Origin: Roseivivax lentus
GTDB taxonomy: Bacteria > Pseudomonadota > Alphaproteobacteria > Rhodobacterales > Rhodobacteraceae
Length of the DNA stretch: 64,000 nucleotides
Direction of reading: 5' to 3'
Assembly (NCBI RefSeq): GCF_900156805.1
Contig: NZ_FTOQ01000008.1
Coordinates: 1-64,000 of the forward strand
Shown: positions 9,392 to 17,849 of the stretch, one piece after another
Layout of the letters: every line of letters starts with the position of its first letter
Position numbering within the stretch: the stretch's first letter is position 1
Translations under genes and position numbers: made by a program
Notes under the pieces: generated by a model
The model's input: only the letters and a program-made list of their open reading frames with translations
Database searches by the model: none
What the model was told of the DNA's origin: nothing

Positions 9392-9423
9392 CGGGCTTGC
9401 CGCGCCCGCCGCTTTGCGGTTCC

Positions 9424-10119
9424 ATGCCCGCCATGCGCCCGATCCTGTTTCTCGCCCTCGCCCTTCTCGCCACGGCCTGCGGCCGCCCGCTGACCGACAA
9501 CGAGACGGCCTTCGCCCGCGCGCTGCACGGCGACGCGATCAACCCCGCGCGCGTGCGTTTCCATGACGGGCATTTCGCGGGCTCCTACAATTACACCCGC
9601 CCGGCGCGGCCCCGCGTCACCTGCCAGGAACGCATCTTCCCGCCGCGATCGGGCGAGGTCACGGTGTCGCCCGGCGCCACCACCTTCTTCAACCGCGTGC
9701 TCTACCGCGAGGACCTCTACCGCGACGATTTCCTCGGCGAATTGCCGGAGGTGATCGACCTTTTCGACGCGATGCTCTTCGCCCACGAGATGACTCATGT
9801 CTGGCAGTGGCAGAACCGCGACCGCACCGGCTTCACGCCGTGGCGCGCGGCGCTGGAACACACGGCCTCCGCCGACCCCTATCTCTTCGAGACGGACCAG
9901 GGCGATTTTCTCGATTACGGCTATGAACAGCAGGGCTCCATCGTCGAGGAATACGTCTGCTGCCGCCTGCTCGACCCGGATGCCCCGCGCACCGCGCGGC
10001 TGCACCGGATGATCGCGGGGGCGATGGATATCTCGGCGCTCGACACGGTTCTGAACGCGCCGCGTATCCGCATTCCCTGGGCGGAGGCCGAGACGGAGAA
10101 TATCTGCCACGCGGAGTGA
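9424..10119 (+). CDS. Lipoprotein with zinc-protease-like HExxH motif
   Basis: About 231 residues. A lipoprotein signal (LFLALALLATACG) predicts lipid attachment at Cys19. The core contains AHEMTHVWQWQ, an HExxH motif in a vWA/DUF4157-like setting, followed by a Glu-rich stretch (QGSIVEEYVC) that might supply a third metal ligand. It may be an envelope metallopeptidase, but activity is unproven. A second in-frame ATG at 9433 would give a slightly shorter signal peptide and is equally possible. Confidence 0.7.
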   Translation: MPAMRPILFLALALLATACGRPLTDNETAFARALHGDAINPARVRFHDGHFAGSYNYTRPARPRVTCQERIFPPRSGEVTVSPGATTFFNRVLYREDLYRDDFLGELPEVIDLFDAMLFAHEMTHVWQWQNRDRTGFTPWRAALEHTASADPYLFETDQGDFLDYGYEQQGSIVEEYVCCRLLDPDAPRTARLHRMIAGAMDISALDTVLNAPRIRIPWAEAETENICHAE

Positions 10120-10151
10120 GGCGCGACGCGCCCCCGGCCGGGCGCGCCCGA

Positions 10152-10562
10152 TCAATCCTGCAATGTCATCAGGTAGGCCGCGATGTCCGCGATCGGCGCG
10201 GGCATCATCACCGGCTGGCCCGACGCGGTCTTCAGCGCGACCGATTGCACCCCTTCGAAAAAATCGCCGTAGACCGGCATGGGCGAGCCATGCGCGATCA
10301 GCGGATCGCGCCCGTCGATGCGCATCACGACCCGCACCAGCGGGAATTTCCCGTCCTCGGCCGCGGACAGCGCCGTGAGGTCGGTGGGCTGGATCAGGAG
10401 CGCGGGCGCCATCGGCCCGCCCCCCGTCGCATCGAGACCGTGACAGGTGGCGCAATGCCGCGTGAACAGGGCCTCGCCCGCCTCGAGGTCCTGCGCCGCC
10501 AGCGCGACAGGCCAGAGAAACGAGACGCTCAGACAGATGGACAGCACGAGCAACCGGCGCAT
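10152..10562 (-). CDS. Periplasmic monohaem cytochrome c
   Basis: A 136-residue protein with a signal peptide (MRRLLVLSICLSVSFLWPVA) and one haem site CATCHG (Cys37, Cys40, His41). Met in the SPMPVYGDFF region is a likely sixth ligand. It is a class I soluble cytochrome c of the periplasm. The ATG at 10562 is chosen because it directly starts the signal sequence. The partner is unknown. It stands alone, convergent with the HExxH lipoprotein. Confidence 0.85.
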   Translation of the reverse strand: MRRLLVLSICLSVSFLWPVALAAQDLEAGEALFTRHCATCHGLDATGGGPMAPALLIQPTDLTALSAAEDGKFPLVRVVMRIDGRDPLIAHGSPMPVYGDFFEGVQSVALKTASGQPVMMPAPIADIAAYLMTLQD

Positions 10563-10662
10563 TGGGGCATCCTTTCGTGACGGGACGCTGCAGCCTGCGG
10601 CCGAATCCGCGCCGGCGTCCTTGATCCGCGTCAAGAACCGGCGCGATGCACCGCCCGTACGG

Positions 10663-10687
10663 CAAAAAGGCGGCTCGGGGGCCGCCT
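10663..10687 (-). terminator. Intrinsic terminator after the CsbD gene
   Basis: On the minus strand AGGCGGC (10681-10687) pairs with GCCGCCT (10668-10674) over a 6-nt loop and is followed by a T run ending near 10663. It lies 30 bp past the CsbD stop, so it ends that single-gene transcript. Confidence 0.8.
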
Positions 10688-10716
10688 CTTGCAGGGATCG
10701 TCGCGATGGCGCGGGC

Positions 10717-10914
10717 TCAGAGCTTGGCGAGCCACTCGTCGAACTCACGCTCCGCCTCTTCGCGGGTCTTGCCGTACTTGGCCTGGATCTTGCCGATCAG
10801 CTGCTCGCGCTCGCCGCGGGTCTCGGCGACCTCGTCGTCGCTCAGATCGCCCCATTGCTCGCGGATATGGCCTTTCATCTCGGTGAAGCGGCCCTTCAAC
10901 TCGTCCATGTTCAT
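10717..10914 (-). CDS. CsbD family stress-response protein
   Basis: The 65-residue protein MNMDELKGRFTEMKGHIREQ carries the CsbD signature (KGxxxExxGxxxxD) and a strongly charged helical composition. CsbD proteins are small and accumulate under general stress in many bacteria; their mechanism is unknown. A CTGAAGGAGAG ribosome site precedes the ATG. It has its own terminator and is transcribed alone. Confidence 0.9.
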   Translation of the reverse strand: MNMDELKGRFTEMKGHIREQWGDLSDDEVAETRGEREQLIGKIQAKYGKTREEAEREFDEWLAKL

Positions 10915-11004
10915 GTCGTCTCTCCTTCAGTTTCCTGAAGGACCAACGGGCCGGCACGGCGCGCTGTTCCGTCTTCGCGAAAAAATACGACTCTCGGGGT
11001 AATC

Positions 11005-11484
11005 TTATTCCTCCATGTCGCCATGCACCGCGAAGGCCTCGAGCTCGGCCTCCTGCGGCTCGATCACGCGGTAGGCCTCGCGCACCCCCGCATCGGTCAG
11101 CTCGCGCGACACGGTCAGGATGGTGTTCGGATTGAAATCGGCGCACATCTCGGCCATTTCGGCGATCTCGGCCTCGGCCACCGCGCGCGCATCCTCGATC
11201 GAGGGCGCGCCGTAGATGGCGACGAAATGCTCGGCCAGCCCCTCCACGAGGCGCACGCGCTCGGCCTCCTCGATCTGGGTGACGGCGATGAAGGTCACCC
11301 GCCCGAAGGTCTCGAGCCCGAGCCAGCCATTGGCGAAGGCCTGCCGCGCCTTGCCCTCGAGGTCGCCCTCGCCCCAGTTGGAAAACTCGAAACCGCCCGA
11401 GATGCACCATTCCCCGGTGCGCGCGGGGCTGGCGAAGACACGGGTGTCGCTTTCGTCGAAATGGATCGCACGGGCGAGGTTCAT
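11005..11484 (-). CDS. Conserved protein, DUF6505-like, in the formate dehydrogenase island
   Basis: A 159-residue soluble protein (MNLARAIHFDESDTRVFASP...) with an acidic C-terminus and no signal peptide. I assign it to DUF6505 from overall resemblance only. Its start codon overlaps the upstream stop (TGATG), so it is translationally coupled to the ligase-like gene and belongs to the Mrp-ligase-like-DUF6505 operon. It presumably serves the same maturation process; its biochemistry is unknown. Confidence 0.65.
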   Translation of the reverse strand: MNLARAIHFDESDTRVFASPARTGEWCISGGFEFSNWGEGDLEGKARQAFANGWLGLETFGRVTFIAVTQIEEAERVRLVEGLAEHFVAIYGAPSIEDARAVAEAEIAEMAEMCADFNPNTILTVSRELTDAGVREAYRVIEPQEAELEAFAVHGDMEE

Positions 11485-12203
11485 CAGGGCTGCTCCATCA
11501 TGAGGGAGAGGGGAAGAAGATGCGTCGTGCCGTCCGCTTTCACAAGCGCGCCGAGCCGCTCGTCGAGGCCCAGGAAATGCCCGCTGCGGCCCGCCAGCGT
11601 GACCTCCTCGCCAAGCTGCCAGACCAGCCCGGAATATTCCCGGTGCAGCCCCGAAAGGCCGTCCGTGTCCCAGTCATGCAGCCAGTGCAGAAGGTGCCGC
11701 GCATAACTTTCGAGGACCGGCATCGGGGTCAGGTTGCCGCAGCCCTCCGCATGGAGCGTGGTCTCGTCGGGATGCATCCCGCCATCCGCGTCGCGCGGCA
11801 CGAAATGCAGATCCAGCGTCACCACCAGCCAGTCCGGCGCGGCGTCATCGGCCGAGGCCGGCGCGATCATGGCGATGCGCCCGGCGCGCCCGCCATTGAC
11901 ATGGACCGAACCGTCCCAGCCGAGATGCACCGCCACCTCCGGCGGCGCGACGCTGCCCAGCGCGTTCTGCAGCGCGACACCCGCGAGCGGCAGCATCACC
12001 GCCGCCTCTTCCCGGGGCCGGTCGGGGGCGAAGACGATGGCCGCATGCAGGTCCTCGGCCAGCGCATCATACAGGATCAGCCCGGGATCAGCCCCCGCCT
12101 CGGCGGCGCGGATCGCGGCGGCGCGCGGCGCCTCGCCCGCCACCGCCCGGCCGGTCAGCAGCGGCGGGAAATCCGGCGCGCCCCCGCCCATGCCGTCACG
12201 CAT
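11484..12203 (-). CDS. Biotin/lipoate protein ligase homologue with lost catalytic motif
   Basis: A 239-residue protein resembling the biotin/lipoate-protein ligase fold (FPPLLTGRAVAGEAP, then the VHLGWDGSVHVNGGRAGRIA segment) with a C-terminal DUF4444-type domain (LHREYSGLVWQLGEEVTLAG). In true ligases the central motif is KWPND with a catalytic Lys; here it reads GWDGS, so ordinary ligase chemistry looks impossible. The ATG at 12203 overlaps the Mrp gene stop by 8 bp, and the gene is coupled to the DUF6505 gene downstream. The family is common in Rhodobacterales. Confidence 0.65.
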   Translation of the reverse strand: MRDGMGGGAPDFPPLLTGRAVAGEAPRAAAIRAAEAGADPGLILYDALAEDLHAAIVFAPDRPREEAAVMLPLAGVALQNALGSVAPPEVAVHLGWDGSVHVNGGRAGRIAMIAPASADDAAPDWLVVTLDLHFVPRDADGGMHPDETTLHAEGCGNLTPMPVLESYARHLLHWLHDWDTDGLSGLHREYSGLVWQLGEEVTLAGRSGHFLGLDERLGALVKADGTTHLLPLSLMMEQP

Positions 12204-13260
12204 GCCCGTTCCTGATGAGGTCGCGCGCCACGGTCCGGAAGGCCTGCGCCTGCGTGCTGTCGGGCTTGGAGACGACGATCGGCGCGCCGCCATCGGACGC
12301 GGTGCGGATATCGAGATGCAGCGGGATCTCCGCCAGAAGCGGCGCCCCCAGCTTCTCGGCCTCGCGGGCGACGCCGCCATGGCCGAAGATGTGTTCCTCG
12401 TGCCCGCAATTGGAGCAGATATGCGTCGACATGTTCTCGATCATGCCGATCAGCGGCACCTTGAGCTGGGTGAACATGTCGATGCCCTTGCGCGCGTCGA
12501 TCAGCGCCACGTCCTGCGGGGTCGAGACGACGATGGCGCCGTCCACCTGGAACTTCTGGGACAACGTCATCTGCACGTCGCCGGTGCCCGGCGGCAGGTC
12601 CACGATGAGCACGTCGAGCGCGCCCCATTGCACCTGGTTCATCATCTGCTGCAGCGCGCCCATCAGCATCGGCCCGCGCCAGACGACGGCCTGGCCCTCG
12701 TTCATCATGAGACCGATGGACATCATGGTGACACCGAAATTCCTGAGCGGCAGGATGGTCTTGCCATCGGGGCTCGCGGGCCGGCCCGAGACGCCCAGCA
12801 TGCGCGGCTGCGAGGGCCCGTAGACATCCGCATCGAGCAGGCCGACGCGGCGCCCTTCGGCGGCCAGCGCACAGGCGAGGTTCGACGACACGGTCGACTT
12901 GCCCACGCCGCCCTTGCCCGAGGCCACGGCGAGGATGCGGTCGATCCCCGGCACCTTCTGCGGCCCCTTCGGCTTGGGCTTGGCGCCGGTGCCCAGGTCG
13001 GGCGGCGGCTTCGGCGCGGAATGCGCGGTCATCACCACCGAGACCTTCTCGGCCCCCAGCGCCTTGACCGCGGCCTCGGCGGCCTCGCGCACCGGCCCAT
13101 AGGCCGCGCCCTTGTCGCCCGGCACCTCGAGGACGAAGCGCACGGCGCCGGTCTCCTCGACATTCAGCGCCTTGACGCGGTTCGCACCGACGATGTCGCC
13201 GCCGGCGGGATCGGAAATGCCTTTGAGTGCGGTCAGAACCGCGTCGCGTGTCAGAGCCAC
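12196..13260 (-). CDS. mrp: Mrp/ApbC family Fe-S cluster carrier ATPase
   Basis: A 354-residue cytoplasmic protein with an N-terminal MIP18/DUF59-like domain (residues 1-80), a Pro/Lys-rich linker, then the deviant Walker A motif SGKGGVGKST near residue 115. The CxxC pair ICSNC that bridges a transferable [4Fe-4S] cluster between subunits lies in the C-terminal half. Mrp proteins load Fe-S clusters onto client enzymes. Operon: DUF6494, mrp, ligase-like, DUF6505. Next to a formate dehydrogenase with many clusters, clients in that complex are plausible. Confidence 0.92.
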   Translation of the reverse strand: MALTRDAVLTALKGISDPAGGDIVGANRVKALNVEETGAVRFVLEVPGDKGAAYGPVREAAEAAVKALGAEKVSVVMTAHSAPKPPPDLGTGAKPKPKGPQKVPGIDRILAVASGKGGVGKSTVSSNLACALAAEGRRVGLLDADVYGPSQPRMLGVSGRPASPDGKTILPLRNFGVTMMSIGLMMNEGQAVVWRGPMLMGALQQMMNQVQWGALDVLIVDLPPGTGDVQMTLSQKFQVDGAIVVSTPQDVALIDARKGIDMFTQLKVPLIGMIENMSTHICSNCGHEEHIFGHGGVAREAEKLGAPLLAEIPLHLDIRTASDGGAPIVVSKPDSTQAQAFRTVARDLIRNGHA

Positions 13261-13268
13261 TTTTGTGC

Positions 13269-13457
13269 TTATCCCTTGATTGTGCCGGTCACGGTATGGG
13301 TCAGGTCGAGCCCCTCGATCGTCAGGGTCACCCGCGCCTCGAAGCTTTCGCCCTCGATGCCGCCCTTGGCCGCGACCGCGTCCTCGATGGCCTTCTGCGA
13401 CGTGACACCCACCTGCTTCAGGAACTTCCGCATCGACATGTTCAGTTCTTCGTTCAT
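13269..13457 (-). CDS. Small conserved protein, DUF6494 type
   Basis: The 62-residue protein begins MNEELNMSMRKFLKQVGVTS and ends THTVTGTIKG. A good GGGGGAGG ribosome site precedes the ATG at 13457, which defines the start inside a longer open frame. It lies 8 bp upstream of mrp and is the first gene of that operon. The N-terminal half looks helical and the C-terminal half beta-rich. DUF6494 is my recognition from the sequence; no function is known. Confidence 0.75.
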   Translation of the reverse strand: MNEELNMSMRKFLKQVGVTSQKAIEDAVAAKGGIEGESFEARVTLTIEGLDLTHTVTGTIKG

Positions 13458-13545
13458 CGCCTGGCCTCCCCCATCAAAGCGTTGACCTCTGTAGGATAGG
13501 CCCACTAGCCTTGCAAGCCACGACACCACCGGCAGGGAGGGCCGG

Positions 13546-14280
13546 ATGCGCCTCATCACCGTTCTGTGCGCGCTCCTCGCGGGCGGCCCGGCTCTCGCCG
13601 AGGCCGACAAGCGCTTCACCCTCGCCGCGCCCGCCGCGCTGGAAGACAGCGGCCTGCTCGATTTCCTGCTGCCGCGCTTCGCGCTCAAGACCGCGACGCG
13701 GATCACCCGCGGCGCCGATCCCGCCAGCGCCGACGCGGTCTTCGGCGACGGCGGCGCCGCGGTCTTCGAAGGGCCCGACCGGGTCTGGTCGCTGGCGGTC
13801 TCGGACGACCCGGATGCGCAGGCCTTCGCGGACTGGCTCGGCTCCGATATCGGGCGCGCCACCGTGGCGGCCTTCACGCGCGACGGCCGGGCGCCCTTCT
13901 CACCCGAGTTGAAGGTTGCGGTCGCGGTCAAGGCGCTCGAATTCGACGGCGACGCCGCGACCGGTGCCGACCTCTCGCTCAGCCTCTGCGGACGCTGTCA
14001 TGTGGTGGGCGCCATCAACCGGATGAATTCCATCGGCTCGACCCCGTCCTTCGGCATGCTGCGCACCCTGCCCGACTGGTCCCGCCGCTTCGAGGGCTTC
14101 TACGCGCTCGCCCCGCACCCGGCCTTCACCCAGATCGCCGAGGTGACCCCACCCTTCGACCCGCGCCGCCCCTCGCCCATCGCGCCGGTCGAGATGACGC
14201 TGGACGAGCTCGACGATATCCTGGCCTTCGTCGCCGCGATCCCGCCCGCCGATCTCGGCGCCCCGGTGCAATCCCGCTGA
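13546..14280 (+). CDS. Periplasmic binding-protein-like/cytochrome c fusion
   Basis: A 244-residue exported protein with a signal peptide (MRLITVLCALLAGGPALAEA). Residues 20-115 (RFTLAAPAALEDSGLLDFLL...) read like half of a tungstate/molybdate-type solute-binding domain. One haem-binding CGRCH follows at Cys148-His152, with a cytochrome c-like C-terminus. It is divergent from the mrp operon and convergent with the poly-ferredoxin gene inside the formate dehydrogenase island. A role as electron acceptor or metal sensor of that system is possible but unproven. Confidence 0.65.
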   Translation: MRLITVLCALLAGGPALAEADKRFTLAAPAALEDSGLLDFLLPRFALKTATRITRGADPASADAVFGDGGAAVFEGPDRVWSLAVSDDPDAQAFADWLGSDIGRATVAAFTRDGRAPFSPELKVAVAVKALEFDGDAATGADLSLSLCGRCHVVGAINRMNSIGSTPSFGMLRTLPDWSRRFEGFYALAPHPAFTQIAEVTPPFDPRRPSPIAPVEMTLDELDDILAFVAAIPPADLGAPVQSR

Positions 14281-14409
14281 GCGCCGCAACCCCGACCGGA
14301 CCCACGCGCGCCCAGACAGGCCGAACACGCCCGGGCCATTCCGGCGTCCCGCGCCGACGCCCCGGGCGCCCCGCCCTCTCACGATCGGACCGGAAATACC
14401 TCCGGAGGT

Positions 14410-14444
14410 CTGGAGGCAGCGCCTCCAGCGCGGCCGGAGGCCGC
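14410..14444. terminator. Tandem hairpins between convergent genes
   Basis: CTGGAGGC (14410-14417) pairs with GCCTCCAG (14421-14428), and directly after it GCGGCC (14430-14435) pairs with GGCCGC (14439-14444). They sit between the stops of two convergent genes, so they probably act as a bidirectional terminator, although no U tract is present. Confidence 0.5.
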
Positions 14445-14470
14445 GATCCCCCGCGCCGCAGGCCGCGCGA

Positions 14471-16432
14471 TCAGTGATCGCGCCGCTTCGAGGGCCCCTC
14501 GGCGATGTAATCCTCCGAGGTCCGCACGCGCGGACGCTCGCCCGCGGCGAAGGGATTATTGGTCGAGTGGAACTGCGCCTTGACCCGGCAATCGTCGCAC
14601 ATCTGGATCATCCGCACCGCGTCCGGGTTCGCGAACATCGCATGGTTCCCGGCGAGCTTCTCGGTGATCCGGTCGATGGTGGATTTCACCCCGAAGAGCG
14701 ATCCGCATTCGATGCAGGCGAAGGGCTCCTCCTCGTTCAGCACGACCTGGGAGAGGGCCTGGTCGGTGACGTTCATCCTCGGGGCCAGCGTGATCGCCTT
14801 TTCCGGGCAGATGGTCGCGCAGAGCCCGCATTGCAGGCAGGCATCCTCCTGGAACAGCAGCTGCGGCTTGTCGGGATTGTCGCCGAGCGCCCCCGACGGG
14901 CAGAGCGACACGCAGGACAGGCACAGCGTGCAGGCCTCCTGATCGACGAGCACCGCGCCATAGGGCGCGCCTTCGGGCAGCGCGATGATTTCCGCCTCGG
15001 GCTGCAGCGCCTTGGCGGCGACACGGGTGACCTGCCGCCGCGTGCCGAGCGGCAAGGCCGGGGCCGCCAGCGCCGCCGCCGCCCCGCCATATAGCGCCTC
15101 GGGCAGCGCGTCGGGATCGGCGAGATCGAGCAGGCGCACCGCCTCGGTGCCGCACAGCGCGTTGGCCAGCGCCGCCTCGCCCTCGGGCGTGGCACGCTCC
15201 GTCCGCGGGCTGAGCAGGATGTCGACCCGGGCGAACCCCGCCGCCAGCGCCGCCACCATCTCCGCATGGCCGAACCGCGCGATGGCATCGGCCTCGAAGG
15301 GGATGACATCGGCGGGCAGGCCGCGTCCGAACCGCGCGGCAAGGCGGATCATCTCGCCGCCATGCGCGGCGTCATGGACCAGAAGCCGCGGCGCCCCGCC
15401 GCCCGCGGCGCGATAGGCCCGCGCCAGCACGTCGAGCCTGCGGAAGACCGTCGCGACCGGCGGCGCGTCGTAGCTGATCGCCCCCGAGGGACATAGCGCC
15501 GCGCAGGCGCCGCAGCCCGCGCAGACCATCGGATCGACGCTGACGTGATCGCCCTCGGGGCTGATCGCGCCGGTCGGGCAGATGTCGAGGCACTTCGAAC
15601 ACCCGGTCTGCCCGGCGCGCGAATGGGCGCAGAGCGCGGGTTCGGCGCGGATATAGAGCGGCTTCTCGAAGGTGCCGACCATCTGCGCCGCCTGTGACGC
15701 CGCCTCGGCCAGCGCGACGGGCCGCGCGGGATCGGCGCGCAGATACCCCTCGCGCTTCTCGGGGGCCGGAAAGAGCGGCGTACCCCCCCGGAGATCGAGG
15801 ATGATGTCGCACTCCGCCGACGCCCCGTCGCGGGGCTGGCCGAAACCGAAGGCGCCGCGCCCGCCGGGCACCAGTTCGCGGAAGCCGTCGATGCGCACGG
15901 AAAAGCCGCCCAGCGCGCCCGAGGCCCGCACGACGTGCCCGCGCACCACGTCGAAGCGCCGGTCGACCGGCGGCTCGGTCTCGTCGCCCTGCAGCACCGT
16001 GACGGCCAGCTGATCGGCCAGCGTCGCGGCGGTCTCGAAGGCCGCCGTGCCGTCGCCCAGGATGAAGCAGGTGCCCTCCGAGGTCACGTCGCGGCTGCGC
16101 GCGGGCGGAACCTCGATCAGCGCCTCGGCGGCCAGCGCGGCCTGTTTCGGCGCGGCGCGCGCGCCCTCGTCAGACCAGCCCGCCCGGTCGCGCAGATCGA
16201 CGAAGCCCGGCGCATCCACGCCCAGCTCCTCGGCCAGCATCTCGAAAAAGGCGCTTTCCTGCTGGCAGGCGATGAGCACCTCGCCCTCCGCCAGCGCCTT
16301 CGCGGTGGCCTCGGCCTCTTCCTGGCAAAGCGCGCGATGCACCCGGCCGACCTCCAGCCCGGTCGCGGTCGCAAGTGTCGCCGGGTCCAGGTGCTGCGAG
16401 CCCAGACAGTCGCAGATCAACAGGCGTTTCAC
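14471..16432 (-). CDS. Large multi-cluster ferredoxin-like protein
   Basis: A 653-residue cytoplasmic protein. The start is a GTG at 16432 (VKRLLICDCLGSQHLD) backed by a GGGGAGGG ribosome site 7 bp upstream. It carries at least four [4Fe-4S] motifs: CSKCLDIC, CAGCGACAALC, CTLCLSCVSLC and CLQCGLCATIC. Extra Cys pairs (CIECG, CDDC) follow near the C-terminus. No flavin or molybdenum domain was seen. Members of this family flank DUF3305/DUF3306 and formate dehydrogenase in alphaproteobacteria, where electron transfer or maturation is assumed. It diverges from DUF3305. Confidence 0.8.
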   Translation of the reverse strand: MKRLLICDCLGSQHLDPATLATATGLEVGRVHRALCQEEAEATAKALAEGEVLIACQQESAFFEMLAEELGVDAPGFVDLRDRAGWSDEGARAAPKQAALAAEALIEVPPARSRDVTSEGTCFILGDGTAAFETAATLADQLAVTVLQGDETEPPVDRRFDVVRGHVVRASGALGGFSVRIDGFRELVPGGRGAFGFGQPRDGASAECDIILDLRGGTPLFPAPEKREGYLRADPARPVALAEAASQAAQMVGTFEKPLYIRAEPALCAHSRAGQTGCSKCLDICPTGAISPEGDHVSVDPMVCAGCGACAALCPSGAISYDAPPVATVFRRLDVLARAYRAAGGGAPRLLVHDAAHGGEMIRLAARFGRGLPADVIPFEADAIARFGHAEMVAALAAGFARVDILLSPRTERATPEGEAALANALCGTEAVRLLDLADPDALPEALYGGAAAALAAPALPLGTRRQVTRVAAKALQPEAEIIALPEGAPYGAVLVDQEACTLCLSCVSLCPSGALGDNPDKPQLLFQEDACLQCGLCATICPEKAITLAPRMNVTDQALSQVVLNEEEPFACIECGSLFGVKSTIDRITEKLAGNHAMFANPDAVRMIQMCDDCRVKAQFHSTNNPFAAGERPRVRTSEDYIAEGPSKRRDH

Positions 16433-16569
16433 GATATTCCCTCCCCATCGTGACGCGTCCCGGCCCGCGCGCGGCGGAGCGATCCACAGGGCGGCGCGGG
16501 CTCGGGAAATTGTGATTTTCGATAGCGGCCCGATGGCGTATACACAAGACAAGGCTCAAAAAGAACGAC

Positions 16570-17166
16570 ATGACAGGGCCCATGGGAGAGACCGCTATAT
16601 CCTTCACCGACCGCAAGGCGGCGAGCGTCCCCGTCGGGGTGATCGTCGAACGACGCCCCGGGGTCACCCGCTGGGTGCGCGAAATCTGGCAGCCCAAGGC
16701 GCTGTTGCCGCAGGCGCCGCCGGCCGATTGGCGCGAGCTGCGCCGCGATGGCGGGCGCATCGAATACCATGCCGCGACCGTGCCGCTCACGCTCTATCGC
16801 GGCGAGGCGGAGGCCTATCGCGTGGCGCTCAGCGAACCGGTACCCGCGGCCTACGTGGTGCTGCGTCCCTCGGCGCGCGAGGGCTTTCCGTGGTATGTCC
16901 ATCTGGTGACCGCGTCGCCGCACGAGGCCGCCCTGTTCCAGCAATCCGGCGACGAGATCGTGGAAAAGGTGGCGCTGCCCGATGACCTCGTCGGATGGGC
17001 CGGGCGCTGGGTCGAGGCGCATTACCACGAGGAGCCCTTCGTGAAACGCAAGCGCCGCCGCGCGGAAGGCCCCGAGGCCGACAGCCCGCTCGGCGATCCG
17101 CGCATCTCCAAGCCCACCGACATCTACCGCGCGCCCACCGAACGGCGTCACGGGGGCGGATCATGA
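16570..17166 (+). CDS. DUF3305 protein, formate dehydrogenase accessory
   Basis: A 198-residue soluble protein (MTGPMGETAISFTDRKAASV...) with the DUF3305 core (VIVERRPGVTRWVREIWQPK...) and a basic tail. The family co-occurs with DUF3306, TorD and formate dehydrogenase and has no known biochemistry. It opens the fdh operon. Its stop overlaps the DUF3306 start (ATGA), so translation is coupled. The start is the first ATG; a second at 16582 is possible. Confidence 0.85.
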   Translation: MTGPMGETAISFTDRKAASVPVGVIVERRPGVTRWVREIWQPKALLPQAPPADWRELRRDGGRIEYHAATVPLTLYRGEAEAYRVALSEPVPAAYVVLRPSAREGFPWYVHLVTASPHEAALFQQSGDEIVEKVALPDDLVGWAGRWVEAHYHEEPFVKRKRRRAEGPEADSPLGDPRISKPTDIYRAPTERRHGGGS

Positions 17167-17849
17167 GCCGCCCGCGCGATTTCTGGTCCCGCCGCAAGGC
17201 CCGGGTCGAGGCCGAAGCGGCCGAGGACGCCCGCAGGGCGGAGGAGGTGCGCGCCGACGCCGTGGCGGGCGAGCTGGCCGAGAAGACCGACGCCGAGATC
17301 CTTGCCGAATACGGCCTGCCCGACCCCGACGAGCTGGTGCCGGGCGACGGCATCGCGGGGTTCATGCGCCGCGAGATCCCCGAACGCCTGCGCCGCCGCG
17401 CGCTGCGTACGCTGTGGCGCTCGAACCCGGTTCTGGCCTGTGTCGACGGGCTCAACGATTACGACGGCGATTACACCAATGCCGCGACCGACATGCCCGG
17501 CGTGAAGACCGCCTACCAGATCGGCAAGGGCATGAAGGCCCATGTCGAGGCGCTGGCCGCCCAGGAGGAGGCCAAGGCCGCCGCGCTGCAGCCGCGCCCC
17601 GAGGCGCCGTCCGCCGAAGATGCGCCCGCCCCGGCGGAGACCGCCGAACCGACGCCCGTCCGCACGGCCGCCCGGACCGGCGTCGCGGAGCAGGCCGACG
17701 CGCCCGAACCCATTGATGCTGCAGCCGCATCTGCGACCAAAGTCGCAGAGGCGACCCATGGGAAGGTCGCAGTACCATCGTATACAGATGACGGGGAACC
17801 GCCCCTCCGGCCACGCCGGATGCGATTCCGTTTCGAGGAGATTGGATGA
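17163..17849 (+). CDS. DUF3306 protein, formate dehydrogenase accessory
   Basis: A 228-residue protein starting MSRPRDFWSRRKARVEAEAA, the family hallmark. A conserved middle domain (IPERLRRRALRTLWRSNPVL, LNDYDGDYT) is followed by a long Ala/Pro/Glu-rich disordered tail and a short basic end (RPRRMRFRFEEIG). It overlaps both neighbours by 4 bp. The conserved ends around a disordered linker suggest a tethering or scaffolding role, which is inference only. Confidence 0.85.
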   Translation: MSRPRDFWSRRKARVEAEAAEDARRAEEVRADAVAGELAEKTDAEILAEYGLPDPDELVPGDGIAGFMRREIPERLRRRALRTLWRSNPVLACVDGLNDYDGDYTNAATDMPGVKTAYQIGKGMKAHVEALAAQEEAKAAALQPRPEAPSAEDAPAPAETAEPTPVRTAARTGVAEQADAPEPIDAAAASATKVAEATHGKVAVPSYTDDGEPPLRPRRMRFRFEEIG

